Positions 49,625 through 59,726 of a stretch of DNA of 64,000 bases are shown here, piece after piece. The stretch's first letter is position 1. Every line of letters begins with the position of its first letter. The DNA comes from Sulfitobacter pontiacus. GTDB lineage: Bacteria > Pseudomonadota > Alphaproteobacteria > Rhodobacterales > Rhodobacteraceae. The stretch is from NCBI RefSeq assembly GCF_040790665.1, contig NZ_CP160849.1, positions 1,240,001-1,304,000 of the forward strand, in the 5' to 3' direction. Made by a program: the position numbers and the translations under genes. The notes beneath the pieces were generated by a model. The model was not told where the DNA came from, made no database searches, and was given only the letters and a program-made list of their open reading frames with translations.

Positions 49625-52354
49625 ATGCTGGGCATCGGAACACTCGCCAAAAAAGTCTTTGGGACCCCAAACGACCGTAAAATCAAGGCGACCCGCCCGC
49701 TGGTTGAAAAGATCAACGCGCTGGAAGAAGAATTCTTGGCTTTGACCGACGACGGTCTGAAGCAAAAAACGGAAGAGCTGCGCAAGCGGGCGATTGATGG
49801 CGAAAGCCTTGATGATCTGCTGCCGGTAGCTTTTGCGAACTGCCGTGAAGGCGCACGCCGGACCTTGGGTCTGCGCGCCTTTGACACGCAGTTGATGTCG
49901 GCGATTTTCCTGCATCAGGGCAACATATCCGAGCAGAAAACCGGCGAGGGTAAAACCCTGACCGCGACGCTGGCCGCTTACCTCAATGCGCTGACCGGCA
50001 AGGGCGTGCATGTGGTCACGGTGAACGAATACCTCGTGAAACGGGACGCCGACTGGATGGGCAAGGTCTTTGCCTCGCTGGGGCTGACCACGGGTGCTGC
50101 GGTGTCCGGCATGACCGAGGAAGACAAGCGCGCCGCCTATGATTGCGACGTGACCTACGCCACGAACAACGAGCTGGGCTTTGATTATCTGCGCGATAAC
50201 ATGAAGTCTGAGCTGAGCCAGATTTTCCAGAAACAGCACAACTTTGCCATCGTGGATGAAGTCGATAGCATTCTGATCGACGAGGCGCGGACGCCGCTGA
50301 TTATTTCTGGCCCGTCGCAAGACCGCTCCGAGATGTATAAAATCGTCGACGATGTGATCCCGCTGCTGCAGGAAAGCCACTACGAGCTGGACGAGAAAAC
50401 CCGTAACGTGACCTTTACCGACGAAGGGAACGAGTTCCTCGAGCAAGAGCTGCACAGCCGCGGCCTGCTGGAAGAAGGGTTAACGATGTATGACCCCGAA
50501 AGCACCACCATCGTGCACCATGTGAACCAAGGTTTGCGGGCGCATAAGCTGTTCCAGCGCGACAAGGATTACATTGTGCGCGACGGCGAGGTGATGCTGA
50601 TCGACGAATTCACCGGGCGTATGATGTCCGGTCGTCGTCTGTCCGACGGGTTGCATCAGGCGATCGAAGCGAAGGAAGGCTGCCAGATCCAGCCCGAGAA
50701 CGTGACACTGGCCTCGGTCACCTTCCAAAACTACTTCCGGCTTTATGACAAGCTGGCGGGCATGACGGGTACTGCCGAAACCGAAGCCGAAGAATTTGCC
50801 GAGATTTACGGGCTGGGTGTTGTCGTTGTCCCGACCAACGTGCCGGTTGCGCGTGTGGACGAAGACGATCAGGTCTATCGTTCGGCGCTGGAAAAATATC
50901 AGGCGATGATCGAAAAGGTCAGAGAAGCCAATGCGATAGGCCAGCCGGTTCTGGTGGGTACCACCTCTATCGAGAAATCCGAAATGCTGAGCCAGATGCT
51001 GACCGAAGCGGGCATCAAGCATAACGTTCTGAACGCGCGCCAGCACGAGCAGGAAGCGCAGATCGTGGCGGATGCGGGCAAGTTCGGCGCGGTGACCATC
51101 GCGACAAACATGGCCGGTCGCGGCACCGACATTCAGCTGGGCGGCAACGTCGAGCTGAAGGTGATTGAAGCGCTGGACGCTGATCCTGATGCCGATCCCG
51201 TTGCGATCCGTGAAAAGATTGAAGCGGAACACGCTGACGAGAAGAAAAAAGTGCTCGACGCAGGGGGGCTGTATGTTCTGGCGTCCGAGCGTCACGAAAG
51301 CCGCCGGATCGATAACCAGCTGCGCGGCCGTTCGGGCCGTCAGGGTGACCCCGGCCGATCGTCCTTCTACCTGTCTCTCGAAGACGATCTGATGCGTATT
51401 TTCGGCTCTGAACGGCTTGAGAAAGTGTTGACGACGCTGGGTCTGAAAGAGGGCGAAGCGATTGTACACCCTTGGGTCAACAAGTCGCTGGAGCGCGCGC
51501 AGGCCAAGGTCGAAGGGCGCAACTTTGACATTCGTAAACAGCTGTTGAAGTTCGACGATGTGATGAACGACCAGCGGAAAGTCATCTTTGGCCAGCGCCG
51601 CGACATCATGGAAGCTGCCGATCTGCAAGAGATCACCGCCGACATGCGCGAGCAGGTGATCGACGATCTGATCGACCAGTTCATGCCGCCAAAAACCTAT
51701 GCAGATCAGTGGGATACTCAAGGTTTCCAAGCCTCGGTTGCGGATCAGCTGAACCTTGATGTGCCCGTTGCAGCATGGTGTGAGGAAGAAGGCGTCGACG
51801 ATGAGGTCATCCGCGAACGTCTTGTCGAAGCCAGCGAAAACATGATGGCCCAGAAGGCTGAACAATTCGGCTCCGAGAACATGCGCAACATCGAAAAGCA
51901 GGTGTTGTTGCAGGCGATTGACGGCAAGTGGCGTGATCACCTTCTGACGCTGGAACATCTGCGGTCGGTCGTCGGTTTCCGCGGCTATGCGCAGCGTGAT
52001 CCGTTGAACGAATACAAGAACGAATCCTTCCAACTGTTTGAAAGCATGCTGGACAGCCTGCGGACCGAAGTGACCCAGAAGCTGGGTCAGATCCGTCCGA
52101 TGACAGAGGAAGAGCAGCAGCAAATTCTGTCGCAAATGCAGGAACGTCAGGCCGCGGCACAGGTTAACGCCGCGCAGGCGGCGGCAGAGAACAGCGAAGC
52201 GCCAGCTTCGACCGCCGCAGCCGCGTCCGGCTCTACCGCTGTGGCGGGGTTCGACGAGAATGATCCAAGCACGTGGGGCACCCCTGCGCGCAATGATGAA
52301 TGCCCCTGCGGGTCGGGCAAAAAGTTCAAGCATTGCCACGGCAAGCTTGCGTGA
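49625..52354 (+). CDS. secA: SecA preprotein translocase ATPase
   Basis: Motor driving proteins through SecYEG. 909 residues from ATG 49625, which has GCAGGAGA ahead; the family start [13 protein letters not shown] is clear. Motifs: Walker A GEGKT at 107-111, [19 protein letters not shown] (DEAD-type box), [13 protein letters not shown], and [18 protein letters not shown]. The C-terminal zinc-binding tail has C893, C895, C904 and H905, which binds SecB and phospholipid. An Ala-rich linker (about 835-880) precedes the tail. Confidence 0.98.
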   Translation: MLGIGTLAKKVFGTPNDRKIKATRPLVEKINALEEEFLALTDDGLKQKTEELRKRAIDGESLDDLLPVAFANCREGARRTLGLRAFDTQLMSAIFLHQGNISEQKTGEGKTLTATLAAYLNALTGKGVHVVTVNEYLVKRDADWMGKVFASLGLTTGAAVSGMTEEDKRAAYDCDVTYATNNELGFDYLRDNMKSELSQIFQKQHNFAIVDEVDSILIDEARTPLIISGPSQDRSEMYKIVDDVIPLLQESHYELDEKTRNVTFTDEGNEFLEQELHSRGLLEEGLTMYDPESTTIVHHVNQGLRAHKLFQRDKDYIVRDGEVMLIDEFTGRMMSGRRLSDGLHQAIEAKEGCQIQPENVTLASVTFQNYFRLYDKLAGMTGTAETEAEEFAEIYGLGVVVVPTNVPVARVDEDDQVYRSALEKYQAMIEKVREANAIGQPVLVGTTSIEKSEMLSQMLTEAGIKHNVLNARQHEQEAQIVADAGKFGAVTIATNMAGRGTDIQLGGNVELKVIEALDADPDADPVAIREKIEAEHADEKKKVLDAGGLYVLASERHESRRIDNQLRGRSGRQGDPGRSSFYLSLEDDLMRIFGSERLEKVLTTLGLKEGEAIVHPWVNKSLERAQAKVEGRNFDIRKQLLKFDDVMNDQRKVIFGQRRDIMEAADLQEITADMREQVIDDLIDQFMPPKTYADQWDTQGFQASVADQLNLDVPVAAWCEEEGVDDEVIRERLVEASENMMAQKAEQFGSENMRNIEKQVLLQAIDGKWRDHLLTLEHLRSVVGFRGYAQRDPLNEYKNESFQLFESMLDSLRTEVTQKLGQIRPMTEEEQQQILSQMQERQAAAQVNAAQAAAENSEAPASTAAAASGSTAVAGFDENDPSTWGTPARNDECPCGSGKKFKHCHGKLA

Positions 52355-52362
52355 ATGATCTT

Positions 52363-52389
52363 CCCCAAGGCTGGTTGCCGGCCTTGGGG
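52363..52389 (+). terminator. Probable terminator hairpin after secA
   Basis: CCCCAAGGC (52363-52371), nine-base loop, GCCTTGGGG (52381-52389), perfect 9-bp stem. No T-run follows, so it may work with Rho or as a 3' stabiliser. Confidence 0.55.
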
Positions 52390-52464
52390 GTGCTCCGCAC
52401 GGTGGGGTAAGATTTAGGTAGGGTCGGTAGACCAAGCTGCGCTTTTCAGCAAACGGAGAGCGAC

Positions 52465-52734
52465 ATGCCAATTACCGACAATTTCAATGACTATACCGCA
52501 GGATTGACCGGCCCTATTTGCGGGGCCTTTGATATTGTGCCCGACGATACCGCCAACCTGCCGCAGATCACCCGTGGCTTTATGGTCGGTGGGGCCGGTG
52601 ATGTCGCGGTGACGCTGAAAAGCGGGGATGCAATCACGCTGCCCGGTTTGATGGCGGGGGTCGTCTATCCGTTTCGCATCTCAAAAGTGCGCGACAGTGG
52701 CACCACCGCAACGGGGATCAAAGGCCTAGTCTAG
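52465..52734 (+). CDS. GTA spike-base-like protein (Rcc01079/GhsA-like)
   Basis: 89 residues. The pattern MPITDNFNDYTAGLTGP, FDIVPDDTANLPQITRGFMVGGAGDVAVTL and VYPFRISKVRDSGTTATGIKGLV matches, as I recall it, the small family of Rhodobacter capsulatus Rcc01079 (GhsA), part of the head spike of the gene transfer agent that binds the cell capsule. No signal peptide. GGAGAG precedes the ATG. It is a single gene next to capsule-export genes. The partner DUF2793-type protein is at the far end of the window, 11 kb away. Confidence 0.75.
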   Translation: MPITDNFNDYTAGLTGPICGAFDIVPDDTANLPQITRGFMVGGAGDVAVTLKSGDAITLPGLMAGVVYPFRISKVRDSGTTATGIKGLV

Positions 52735-52768
52735 CGCCTGTCACCGCGTTAACTGTTGTTGCGCCCTG

Positions 52769-53437
52769 TCAGTATCCGGTGGGGCGCAGCAGGACGGGCA
52801 GAGTGCGCGCGATGATCTTGAGATCGCCCATGAAGCTTGGCTGGCGGGCATAGCGTTCATCAAGCGAGGCGCGTTCGGCAAACAGCAAGATGCCGCGCCC
52901 CGACACCTGCCAAAGCCCTGTGACCCCCGGGCGCACCCGTTGGTAAGCGTGGCGGGCATCGCCGTAGCTGTGCAGCTCCGCTCGGGTGACGGGGCGCGGC
53001 CCGACCAAAGACATATCGCCGCGCAGTACGTTCCAGATTTGAGGCAGTTCATCAAGGCCGGTGCGGCGCAGGAAATGGCCGCCGGGGATCACGCGCGGAT
53101 CTTTGGTCAGCTTTTGGTACAACGCCCATTCCAGCGCGCGATCAGGTCGCGCCAATAGAATCGCCGGCAGCGCGGCCTGTGCATCAGGGACCATCGTTCT
53201 GATTTTCCAACAGCGGAAAACCTTGCCGGCGCGCCCAATCCTCGGGTGGGCATAAAGACCGCCCTGACCCGTGGATGCCACCAGACAGTATAAAACGATA
53301 ATCACGGGCAGGATCAGCGGCAGCAGCGCGAGGCTGAGGGCAAGATCGAACACCCGTTTCCCGCCGCCTTCGTATAGCGGCGCCCGACGTGCATGGACAT
53401 CACTGCCCTGCCGTATCCCGATATCGATAAACGCCAT
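52769..53437 (-). CDS. ExoY-like sugar-phosphate transferase (polyprenyl glycosylphosphotransferase)
   Basis: Starts lipid-linked repeat-unit synthesis by moving a sugar phosphate to undecaprenyl phosphate at the inner membrane. About 222 residues, with one N-terminal membrane segment (LALSLALLPLILPVIIVLYCL), KVFRCWKIRTMVPDA, FLRRTGLDELPQIWNVLRGDMSLVGPRPV and PGVTGLWQVSGRG, all signatures of the short ExoY/WcaJ C-terminal form. AAGAGG precedes ATG 53437. Which sugar is used is unknown. Confidence 0.92.
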   Translation of the reverse strand: MAFIDIGIRQGSDVHARRAPLYEGGGKRVFDLALSLALLPLILPVIIVLYCLVASTGQGGLYAHPRIGRAGKVFRCWKIRTMVPDAQAALPAILLARPDRALEWALYQKLTKDPRVIPGGHFLRRTGLDELPQIWNVLRGDMSLVGPRPVTRAELHSYGDARHAYQRVRPGVTGLWQVSGRGILLFAERASLDERYARQPSFMGDLKIIARTLPVLLRPTGY

Positions 53438-53539
53438 CGTCACCTCTTACCCATAGCAACCAAACACCGGCGCATGTGCCGGTGCGTCAGCTAAAGCAGA
53501 GGTATCCTAAGGTGTGGTTAAAATCGGGATGCCGTCAGA

Positions 53540-54274
53540 TCAGAGGTAGTTAAATTCGACCTCGCCATTGTGGATCGTCGCGGCAGTGAGCTTGTCCGTC
53601 GCGTAGGCCCCGGTGTCGATCGACACCACGCCGCCCTTGATCATCGGCGTGTCGACGATTGTGTGCCCGTGTACGACCCAGATGCCGTCACGGCGGCGTT
53701 TGCGCCCGAAATCCTCATGCCCCCAAAGCAACGTCCGGCTTTCCTGATCCTTGATAGGGATCAGTGGGTTAGCAGCGGCGTGCACAAAGGCGACATTGCC
53801 CGACACCCACGAGGTTGGAAGGTTGATCACCCAGTCGAGCAAGGCCTCGCCCATAGCGTCTTGCAGGGCGTCGCGGGCGCGTTCAAGATCGTCACCAGAG
53901 GAGGTTTGCGACACGCCCGAGACGCCAAAGCTCGACAAAGTCTGGAGCCCGCCGTACCGGAGCCAGCGCGGACCATTCTCTTTCGGATTGTCGATAAACT
54001 TTAGCATCATCTGTTCGTGGTTGCCCATAAGCGTGATGATATCGGGCTGTTCGTGCAGCGCCCGCAGAACCTGCGCGCTTTGTTCGCCGCGGTCGACAAG
54101 GTCGCCGACGCAGATCACCTGTGTGCCGTCCGGAGGTTCGGGCAGTCTTTCAAGCAGATCAAAACGCCCGTGAATATCTCCGATCGCAATCACGGGCACA
54201 TCCGGTGTGATCGGATCGAAATGAGGTTCGGGCTCGGGGTCAGGTTGACGGCGTTTAAACCAACGGTTCAGCAT
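53540..54274 (-). CDS. Metallophosphatase, PP2A/ApaH-like
   Basis: About 244 residues from ATG 54274. The PPP-type motifs are GDIHGRFD, GDLVDRGEQS and GNHEQMML, with a histidine in FVHAAANP and WVVHGHTIVDT. Similar to bacterial serine/threonine or bis(5'-nucleosyl)-tetraphosphate phosphatases. It lies between the ExoY-like gene and yjbH, but no functional link is clear. The start is not certain because no good ribosome site is seen. Confidence 0.83.
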   Translation of the reverse strand: MLNRWFKRRQPDPEPEPHFDPITPDVPVIAIGDIHGRFDLLERLPEPPDGTQVICVGDLVDRGEQSAQVLRALHEQPDIITLMGNHEQMMLKFIDNPKENGPRWLRYGGLQTLSSFGVSGVSQTSSGDDLERARDALQDAMGEALLDWVINLPTSWVSGNVAFVHAAANPLIPIKDQESRTLLWGHEDFGRKRRRDGIWVVHGHTIVDTPMIKGGVVSIDTGAYATDKLTAATIHNGEVEFNYL

Positions 54275-54418
54275 AGGTCTTGGCGTATCCTCTGTGTTGC
54301 AAAACTGGCGCAACGAAATGGTAAATCCGTTGATTGGACGGCACACAAAGTGTAGTCCTTCCTAAACTTCTCTACGGTCCCGGTATTCGCAACAATTAAT
54401 TAATAGGTAGGTTAGCAG

Positions 54419-56536
54419 ATGCAAGGGCGCTCGAGGAAACTAGCTTGTTCGATGCTAGCCGGGGCGTTTTGCGTCACTAGTCTTGCCGAAGGTTCAGCGC
54501 AATCTTTATCGACCTACGGCACACCCGGATTGGTTGAAATGCCGACGGCCCGCGTGTTGAAGGACGGCGATCTGGCCTTCACGGCAAGCACGTTTGGCCC
54601 CAACTACCGGTATTCAGCGACGTTCCAGGTTCTGCCGCGTCTCTATGGGACATTCCGGTATTCGCAGATTAAGAATATCAGTACCAATGCGTTCCTTGAT
54701 GGCGATACCTTCGACCGCAGCTTTGATGTGCATTACCAGATTTGGGATGAAACCGACCTACGCCCTGCTTTCGCCGTGGGTTTGCGTGACTTTTTAGGCA
54801 CCGGTATCCTGAGCAGTGAATATTTTGTGGCCACCAAAAGCTTCGGGTCGAAGCTGGAGGTCACCGGCGGTCTGGGCTGGGGGCGGCTTGCGGGGCGGAA
54901 CTCATTCTCGAATCCGTTCAGTATTTTGTCAGACCGGTTTGACACACGGACGCGCGACGCCAACAGGGGCGGCCAGCTAGAGACAGGAAACTGGTTCCGC
55001 GGGCCGACGTCGGTCTTCGCGGGCGTGCAGTGGAATGTGTCGGACCAGATGACGCTATTCGCCGAATACTCCCCCGATGAATACACGCGGGAATCGGTGA
55101 ACACGGGCATCGACGTGTCTTCGCCCCTCAACGTGGGGTTGGAGTATCGTTTCAACAACGGTGTGCACCTCAAGGGGTTTGTCGTCGGGGGGCATGAGGT
55201 CGGCGCGCAGTTGAGCTATGTCATCAACCCCAAGAAACCGTCCGTACCCGGCGGGTTGGAGCAGGCCCCGCGCACCATCGGCGCGCGCAACCGGTTGGCG
55301 ATTGCGGAGTGGAACAACTCTGCTGCCGGGGGCGGGCGTGATGCGGTCGAGGCCGTGTTGCAGCGTGTGCTGGCGGAAGACGGGCTGGAGCTGCAAGGCT
55401 TCACCATGTCGGGCAACCGCGCGACCGTCCGCGTGGAAAACACCCGTTTCGACAATGAGGCCCAAGCGGCAGGGCGCACGGCGCGGGCCATGGCGGTGAC
55501 GCTACCCCCCGCAATCGAAGAGTTCACGGTCGTGTTTCTGGAGCGCGGCGTGCCGCTGAACCAGATCGTGACGCAAAGATCCGATCTGGAAGAGCTGCAG
55601 TTTGATTACGATGGTGCCTGGCGCAGTCTGGCGCGGGCGCGTCTTGAAGACGGGCACGATCAGGGCCGCGAAGGCGAGTTGGCGGATATCTACCCGGTCT
55701 TTGACACGTCGATCGGCCCATATCTCGCCACATCCTTTTTCGACCCTAACAGCCCGATTAGGGCCGATTTCGGCGTCCAGCTCAAGATGGATTACCGGCC
55801 GCGCCCGGGGCTGACCTTTGCGGGTCGTTTCCGCTATCCGCTGGTGGGCAATATCGACAAATCGTTCCGCGTGTCGGATTCCGTGATCGAGCCGGTCCGC
55901 TCTAATGCTGTGCGCTACGCGAAGGAATCTGAGCTTGAGGTGAACAGCCTCACGGCCGAATATTTGTTCCGGCCAGGGAAAGACCTGTTTGGTCGTGTTT
56001 CTGCAGGGTATCTGGAAGGGATGTTTGGCGGGGTGTCGACCGAGGTGCTTTGGTATCCGATGGATAGCCGGCTCGCACTTGGGGCAGAGTTGAACTATGT
56101 CAAACAACGTGATTTCGACATGCTGTTCGGGTTTCAGGACTATGACGTCGTGACCGGCCATGCCTCGGCCTATTACGATCTGGGCAATGGGTTCTTCGGG
56201 CAGTTAGACGTGGGTCGCTACCTTGCGGGTGACTATGGCGCGACGTTCTCTTTGGATCGTGAGTTTAACAACGGGTTCAAGGTTGGCGGGTATTTCACGC
56301 TCACGGATGTGTCCTTTGATGATTTTGGTGAAGGGTCTTTCGACAAGGGCCTGCGGTTCGAAGTGCCGCTTTCGTGGCTGACCGGACGCCCGTCGCGGAC
56401 GAAAGTCCAGCAAACAATCAAGCCGATTACACGCGACGGCGGGGCGCGTCTTGCTGTCGCCAACCGTTTGCACGGGGTCGTGCGCGACTATCGCGGCAAA
56501 GAGCTGCGGGACAGCTGGGGGAGATACCTGCGATGA
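54419..56536 (+). CDS. YjbH/GfcD-like outer-membrane exopolysaccharide protein
   Basis: 705 residues; signal peptide (about 1-28, ending EGSAQS). The start of the mature protein STYGTPGLVEMPTARVLKDGDLAF is the YjbH signature. The rest is rich in alternating, aromatic-ended strands (GYFTLTDVSFDDFGEGSFDKG), consistent with two predicted beta-barrel parts. YjbH/GfcD works with group 4 capsule or related exopolysaccharide export across the outer membrane. It overlaps yjbF by four bases. Confidence 0.87.
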   Translation: MQGRSRKLACSMLAGAFCVTSLAEGSAQSLSTYGTPGLVEMPTARVLKDGDLAFTASTFGPNYRYSATFQVLPRLYGTFRYSQIKNISTNAFLDGDTFDRSFDVHYQIWDETDLRPAFAVGLRDFLGTGILSSEYFVATKSFGSKLEVTGGLGWGRLAGRNSFSNPFSILSDRFDTRTRDANRGGQLETGNWFRGPTSVFAGVQWNVSDQMTLFAEYSPDEYTRESVNTGIDVSSPLNVGLEYRFNNGVHLKGFVVGGHEVGAQLSYVINPKKPSVPGGLEQAPRTIGARNRLAIAEWNNSAAGGGRDAVEAVLQRVLAEDGLELQGFTMSGNRATVRVENTRFDNEAQAAGRTARAMAVTLPPAIEEFTVVFLERGVPLNQIVTQRSDLEELQFDYDGAWRSLARARLEDGHDQGREGELADIYPVFDTSIGPYLATSFFDPNSPIRADFGVQLKMDYRPRPGLTFAGRFRYPLVGNIDKSFRVSDSVIEPVRSNAVRYAKESELEVNSLTAEYLFRPGKDLFGRVSAGYLEGMFGGVSTEVLWYPMDSRLALGAELNYVKQRDFDMLFGFQDYDVVTGHASAYYDLGNGFFGQLDVGRYLAGDYGATFSLDREFNNGFKVGGYFTLTDVSFDDFGEGSFDKGLRFEVPLSWLTGRPSRTKVQQTIKPITRDGGARLAVANRLHGVVRDYRGKELRDSWGRYLR

Positions 56537-57192
56537 TCTTACGTGCGTTGACCCTTGGTCTGTGTCTGGCGGGCCTCACAGCCTGTAGCGCCAGCCAGAA
56601 CCTTCTGGCGCGTGGTGTTGCCGTTGCTGTGGACGACGATTCAGTCGTGCCCAAAACCGCGCAAGGGTTTCCGCCGCGTTTTGCCGCGCTGGTGCAGGAT
56701 ACCGCCACCCCCGCCTTGCTGCTGACCGTCGAGAACCGTGCACAAACCGGCCGCATGCTGCGCGAGGCGCGTGTGAACGGTGTCGATACATGGCTGAGTT
56801 CGGATTTAACGGCGCTGATGCTGGAAGACGGGATGCTGCAAGGGACACGCGGCCTTGGGTCTGAACTCTTCGCCGCTGATGTGTCGGAGCCCAAGGCGCT
56901 GATCCTGTCCGGGCGGCGCGGTTATTCAGACCGGTTGCACAGCAATCTGACGGGACTGGATGAGATTTCTACCCGCGCGTATCGCTGTCTGGTGGAGCCG
57001 CAGGGCAGCGCGACGCTCGCGCTTGAGATCGGCACCGTGCCGACGCGGGTTGTAACCGAGGATTGTAAAAGTCTGGACCAGTCGTTTCGGAATACGTATT
57101 GGGTCAGTGTAAAGAGCGGTGCCATTGTACAGGCGCGGCAATGGGCGGGCGACGAGGTCGGGTATTTGATGACCAAGGCCGCCGCCCGTTAA
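56533..57192 (+). CDS. YjbF/GfcB-like lipoprotein
   Basis: 219 residues with a lipobox (LAGLTACSA, Cys at about 18). Central blocks are RMLREARVNGVDTWLSSD, MLQGTRGLGSELFAADV, and TYWVSVKSGAIVQARQWAGDEVGYLM, matching the YjbF family that accompanies YjbH. The start overlaps the yjbH stop (ATGA). YjbG/GfcC, which normally sits between them, is not present here. Confidence 0.85.
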   Translation: MILRALTLGLCLAGLTACSASQNLLARGVAVAVDDDSVVPKTAQGFPPRFAALVQDTATPALLLTVENRAQTGRMLREARVNGVDTWLSSDLTALMLEDGMLQGTRGLGSELFAADVSEPKALILSGRRGYSDRLHSNLTGLDEISTRAYRCLVEPQGSATLALEIGTVPTRVVTEDCKSLDQSFRNTYWVSVKSGAIVQARQWAGDEVGYLMTKAAAR

Positions 57193-57232
57193 GGTTAACA
57201 GGGGCCGAACCTGTCTGGGGGCGAGGTGTCAC

Positions 57233-58609
57233 ATGATGAATGGGAGTATTAAAGTGCGATACCTATTGGTAGCTGTTTTGGGCCTGACCCTTGCAAGCTG
57301 TGGTACGGTTTACCGAACACCTGAAGTTGTAGAGGGCGTCGCTGGCGGCACCAATGTACGGGTGATGAACCTCACTGCTGAATCCGTCATTCAGGCGAAT
57401 AGATCCGCCTATGCGCCGCGGAGCCTGCCCGATGTGTTTTCCCGCACCGCAGGCTCTGGCTCGGGGCTGCGTGGAACCGGGGCGCTGCCATCGCCCACGC
57501 TCGACGTTCAGACCCGCCCTAACGCGCTTGAGCTGCGCCTGCCGCCCCCGGTTGATCCCGGTCCCTACGAGATTGGTATCGGTGATGTGGTGCTGCTGGC
57601 CACACCGCGTGCCGGCGGATCGGTTGAACAGTTGACCGGGCTGCTGGCCGCACAAAACGCGCGCCAAGGCTATACGGTGCAGGATGACGGATCGATCAAC
57701 ATTCCCGATGTGGGCCGTGTGCGTATTGCCGGTTTGACCATTGAAGACGCCGAAGCGGCCTTGTTCCAGCGTCTGGTCGAGAACCAGATTGACCCGACTT
57801 TCAGCCTCGAGATTTCCGAGTTCAACTCGCGCCGTGTGTCCATCGGGGGCGCCGTGTCGCAGCCGACCGTTGTGCCGGTAACGCTGACGCCGCTCTATCT
57901 GGAAGAAGCCTTGGCTGCGGCTGGCGGGATCACGGTCGAGGATCAGGACTATGCCTCGATCCGTTTGTACCGTGATGGTACGCTGTATCAGATCCCGCTG
58001 TCGCAGCTTTATTCCCGCGCGAGCCTGACCAAGACCCGCCTGCTGCCCGGCGATGCGATCTTTGTGGATACGGAATATGAACTGGCGCGTGCGCAGGAAT
58101 ATTTCGCGCAGCAGATCACTCTGGTTCAGGCGCGTCAGGCGGCACGTGCCTCGGCATTGCAAGAGCTGCAGCTTGAGGTGTCCCTTCGTCGTGCGAGCTT
58201 GGATGAGGCCCGTGACAACTATAAAGCACGCCGTGATCTAGGTGCCGATGATCGCGACTATGTCTATCTGGCGGGGGAAGTCGGGACGCAGTCGCGCTTT
58301 GCCTTGCCGTACGAGCGTAAGGCAAGTCTGGCAGATGCCTTGTATGATGCGGGTGGTGTGGCGTCCTCGACCGGCGATGTGTCGCAGGTCTATGTGTTGC
58401 GCGCATCCTCTGACCCGCGCGAACTGGGGGCTATTACCGCGTGGCATCTGGATGCCCGCAACGCCGCGAATTTCGCGTTGGCCCCGCGGTTCGAACTGCG
58501 CCCTGATGACATCATCTTTATCGCGCAGCAGCCCGTCACTAAATGGAGCCGCGCTGTTTCGCAGATCCTGCCGCAGATCCTGAGTGTGGGGAACGCGGTC
58601 AGCAATTGA
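57233..58609 (+). CDS. Polysaccharide export outer-membrane protein (Wza/GfcE-like OPX)
   Basis: 458 residues; lipobox LTLASCGTV with Cys-23. It has the polysaccharide export domain (YEIGIGDVVLLATPR) and SLBB repeats (VQDDGSINIPDVGRVRIAGLT, VYLAGEVGTQSRFALPYE and later). A coiled insert (about 280-340, LVQARQAARASALQELQLEVSLRRASLDE) lies between repeats. It forms an octameric outer-membrane pore for the polymer. GAGGTG precedes ATG 57233. Confidence 0.9.
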   Translation: MMNGSIKVRYLLVAVLGLTLASCGTVYRTPEVVEGVAGGTNVRVMNLTAESVIQANRSAYAPRSLPDVFSRTAGSGSGLRGTGALPSPTLDVQTRPNALELRLPPPVDPGPYEIGIGDVVLLATPRAGGSVEQLTGLLAAQNARQGYTVQDDGSINIPDVGRVRIAGLTIEDAEAALFQRLVENQIDPTFSLEISEFNSRRVSIGGAVSQPTVVPVTLTPLYLEEALAAAGGITVEDQDYASIRLYRDGTLYQIPLSQLYSRASLTKTRLLPGDAIFVDTEYELARAQEYFAQQITLVQARQAARASALQELQLEVSLRRASLDEARDNYKARRDLGADDRDYVYLAGEVGTQSRFALPYERKASLADALYDAGGVASSTGDVSQVYVLRASSDPRELGAITAWHLDARNAANFALAPRFELRPDDIIFIAQQPVTKWSRAVSQILPQILSVGNAVSN

Positions 58610-58629
58610 TCTGACCGCCATTGATGATC

Positions 58630-58658
58630 AAAGGCCGGGCAGAACTGTCCGGCCTTTT
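58630..58658 (+). terminator. Terminator after the export gene
   Basis: AAAGGCCGGGCAG (58630-58642), two-base loop, CTGTCCGGCCTTT (58645-58657), one G-U pair, then T. It separates the export set from the gtr module. Confidence 0.85.
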
Positions 58659-58743
58659 ACGTTTCAAAGGGTCTGTCTAACGGCCAGAGGTTTCGCAAAT
58701 TGAACCTATCGGTGCCCTATTTCAGCCACATCGCCTCATTACC

Positions 58744-58766
58744 CCTGAACGGGTCAATTATTCAGG
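58744..58766. promoter_or_regulatory. Inverted repeat before gtrB-like gene
   Basis: CCTGAA (58744-58749) and TTCAGG (58761-58766) with an 11-base spacer just upstream of the ATG at 58776. It could be an operator or an mRNA hairpin near the ribosome site; weak evidence. Confidence 0.35.
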
Positions 58767-58775
58767 CGGTGTGAT

Positions 58776-59726
58776 ATGTATCTTTCTGTTGTGATCCCTT
58801 GCATGAACGAAGAAGCCTCGATCCCGGGGCTGGTATCGCGGCTGACGCAGGCGATCGCGCCGTGGAAAGATCGGGCCGAGATTATTCTGGTGGATGATGG
58901 ATCTACCGATGCCACGTGGAAAGCGATCGAGGCCGCGCAAGCCGGCTGTGCGCAACTGGTGGGTATCAAGCTTTCGGCCAATCGCGGGCATCAAATCGCG
59001 CTGACCGCCGGGCTTGAGGCGGCACAGGGCGAACGTATTTTTATGCTGGATGCCGATTTGCAAGATCCGCCGGAATTGCTGGTCGATATGATGTTCATGA
59101 TGGATCGCGGGTTTGACGTGGTTTACGGGCGTCGTAGCGAGCGCCAGGGCGAGACCATGTTCAAGAAGGCCACGGCGCATCTGTTCTACCGCTTCCTCAA
59201 TGCCATGTCCGATGTCCCGATCCCGCAGGACACGGGCGACTTCCGTTTGGTCAACCGCCGCTCGCTGGATGCGGTGCTGGCGATGCCGGAAAAGGCCCGT
59301 TTTATTCGGGGGATGTTCGCTTGGGCAGGCTTTAAACAGGTGGGTATTGAATATATCCGCGCACCACGCGCCTTGGGCGAAACCAAATACCCCTTCCGCG
59401 CCATGATGCGCTTTGCCATCGACGCGATGACCGCCTTTTCGACGAAGCCGTTGAAACTTGCGACGCGCCTGTCTTTTGTCAGCTTGTTCATGGCGGCGTT
59501 GATGGCCGTTTATGTGATCTATTCGCTGGTCGTGTATCAGACGGCACCGGGTTGGGCGTCGGTGGTGCTCGCGGTTAGCTTCTTCTCGGGGGCGCAGCTT
59601 TTGACGCTGGGTATTCTGGGGGAGTATATCGGTCGACTTTATGTCGAGGCCAAGGATCGCCCGCTTTATTTCGTGAGCGATGATACGCGCGATATGGTCC
59701 CCGATGTGAAACGGTTGCGTGCCTGA
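58776..59726 (+). CDS. GtrB-type undecaprenyl-phosphate glycosyltransferase
   Basis: 316 residues, GT2 family. The start YLSVVIPCMNEEASIPGLVS, the DxD pair D92-A-D94 (MLDADLQDPPELL) and GDFRLVNRRSLDAV match GtrB/ArnC/DPMS enzymes. Two C-terminal membrane helices (about 232-300) are typical. It moves a sugar, usually glucose, from UDP-sugar to undecaprenyl phosphate. The stop overlaps the GtrA-like gene (TGATG), forming a gtrB-gtrA unit. Confidence 0.9.
   Translation: MYLSVVIPCMNEEASIPGLVSRLTQAIAPWKDRAEIILVDDGSTDATWKAIEAAQAGCAQLVGIKLSANRGHQIALTAGLEAAQGERIFMLDADLQDPPELLVDMMFMMDRGFDVVYGRRSERQGETMFKKATAHLFYRFLNAMSDVPIPQDTGDFRLVNRRSLDAVLAMPEKARFIRGMFAWAGFKQVGIEYIRAPRALGETKYPFRAMMRFAIDAMTAFSTKPLKLATRLSFVSLFMAALMAVYVIYSLVVYQTAPGWASVVLAVSFFSGAQLLTLGILGEYIGRLYVEAKDRPLYFVSDDTRDMVPDVKRLRA

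Noticed and set aside
50480..52471. Long minus-strand open frame opposite secA
   Set aside because: Antisense of a conserved gene; the translation has no family features.
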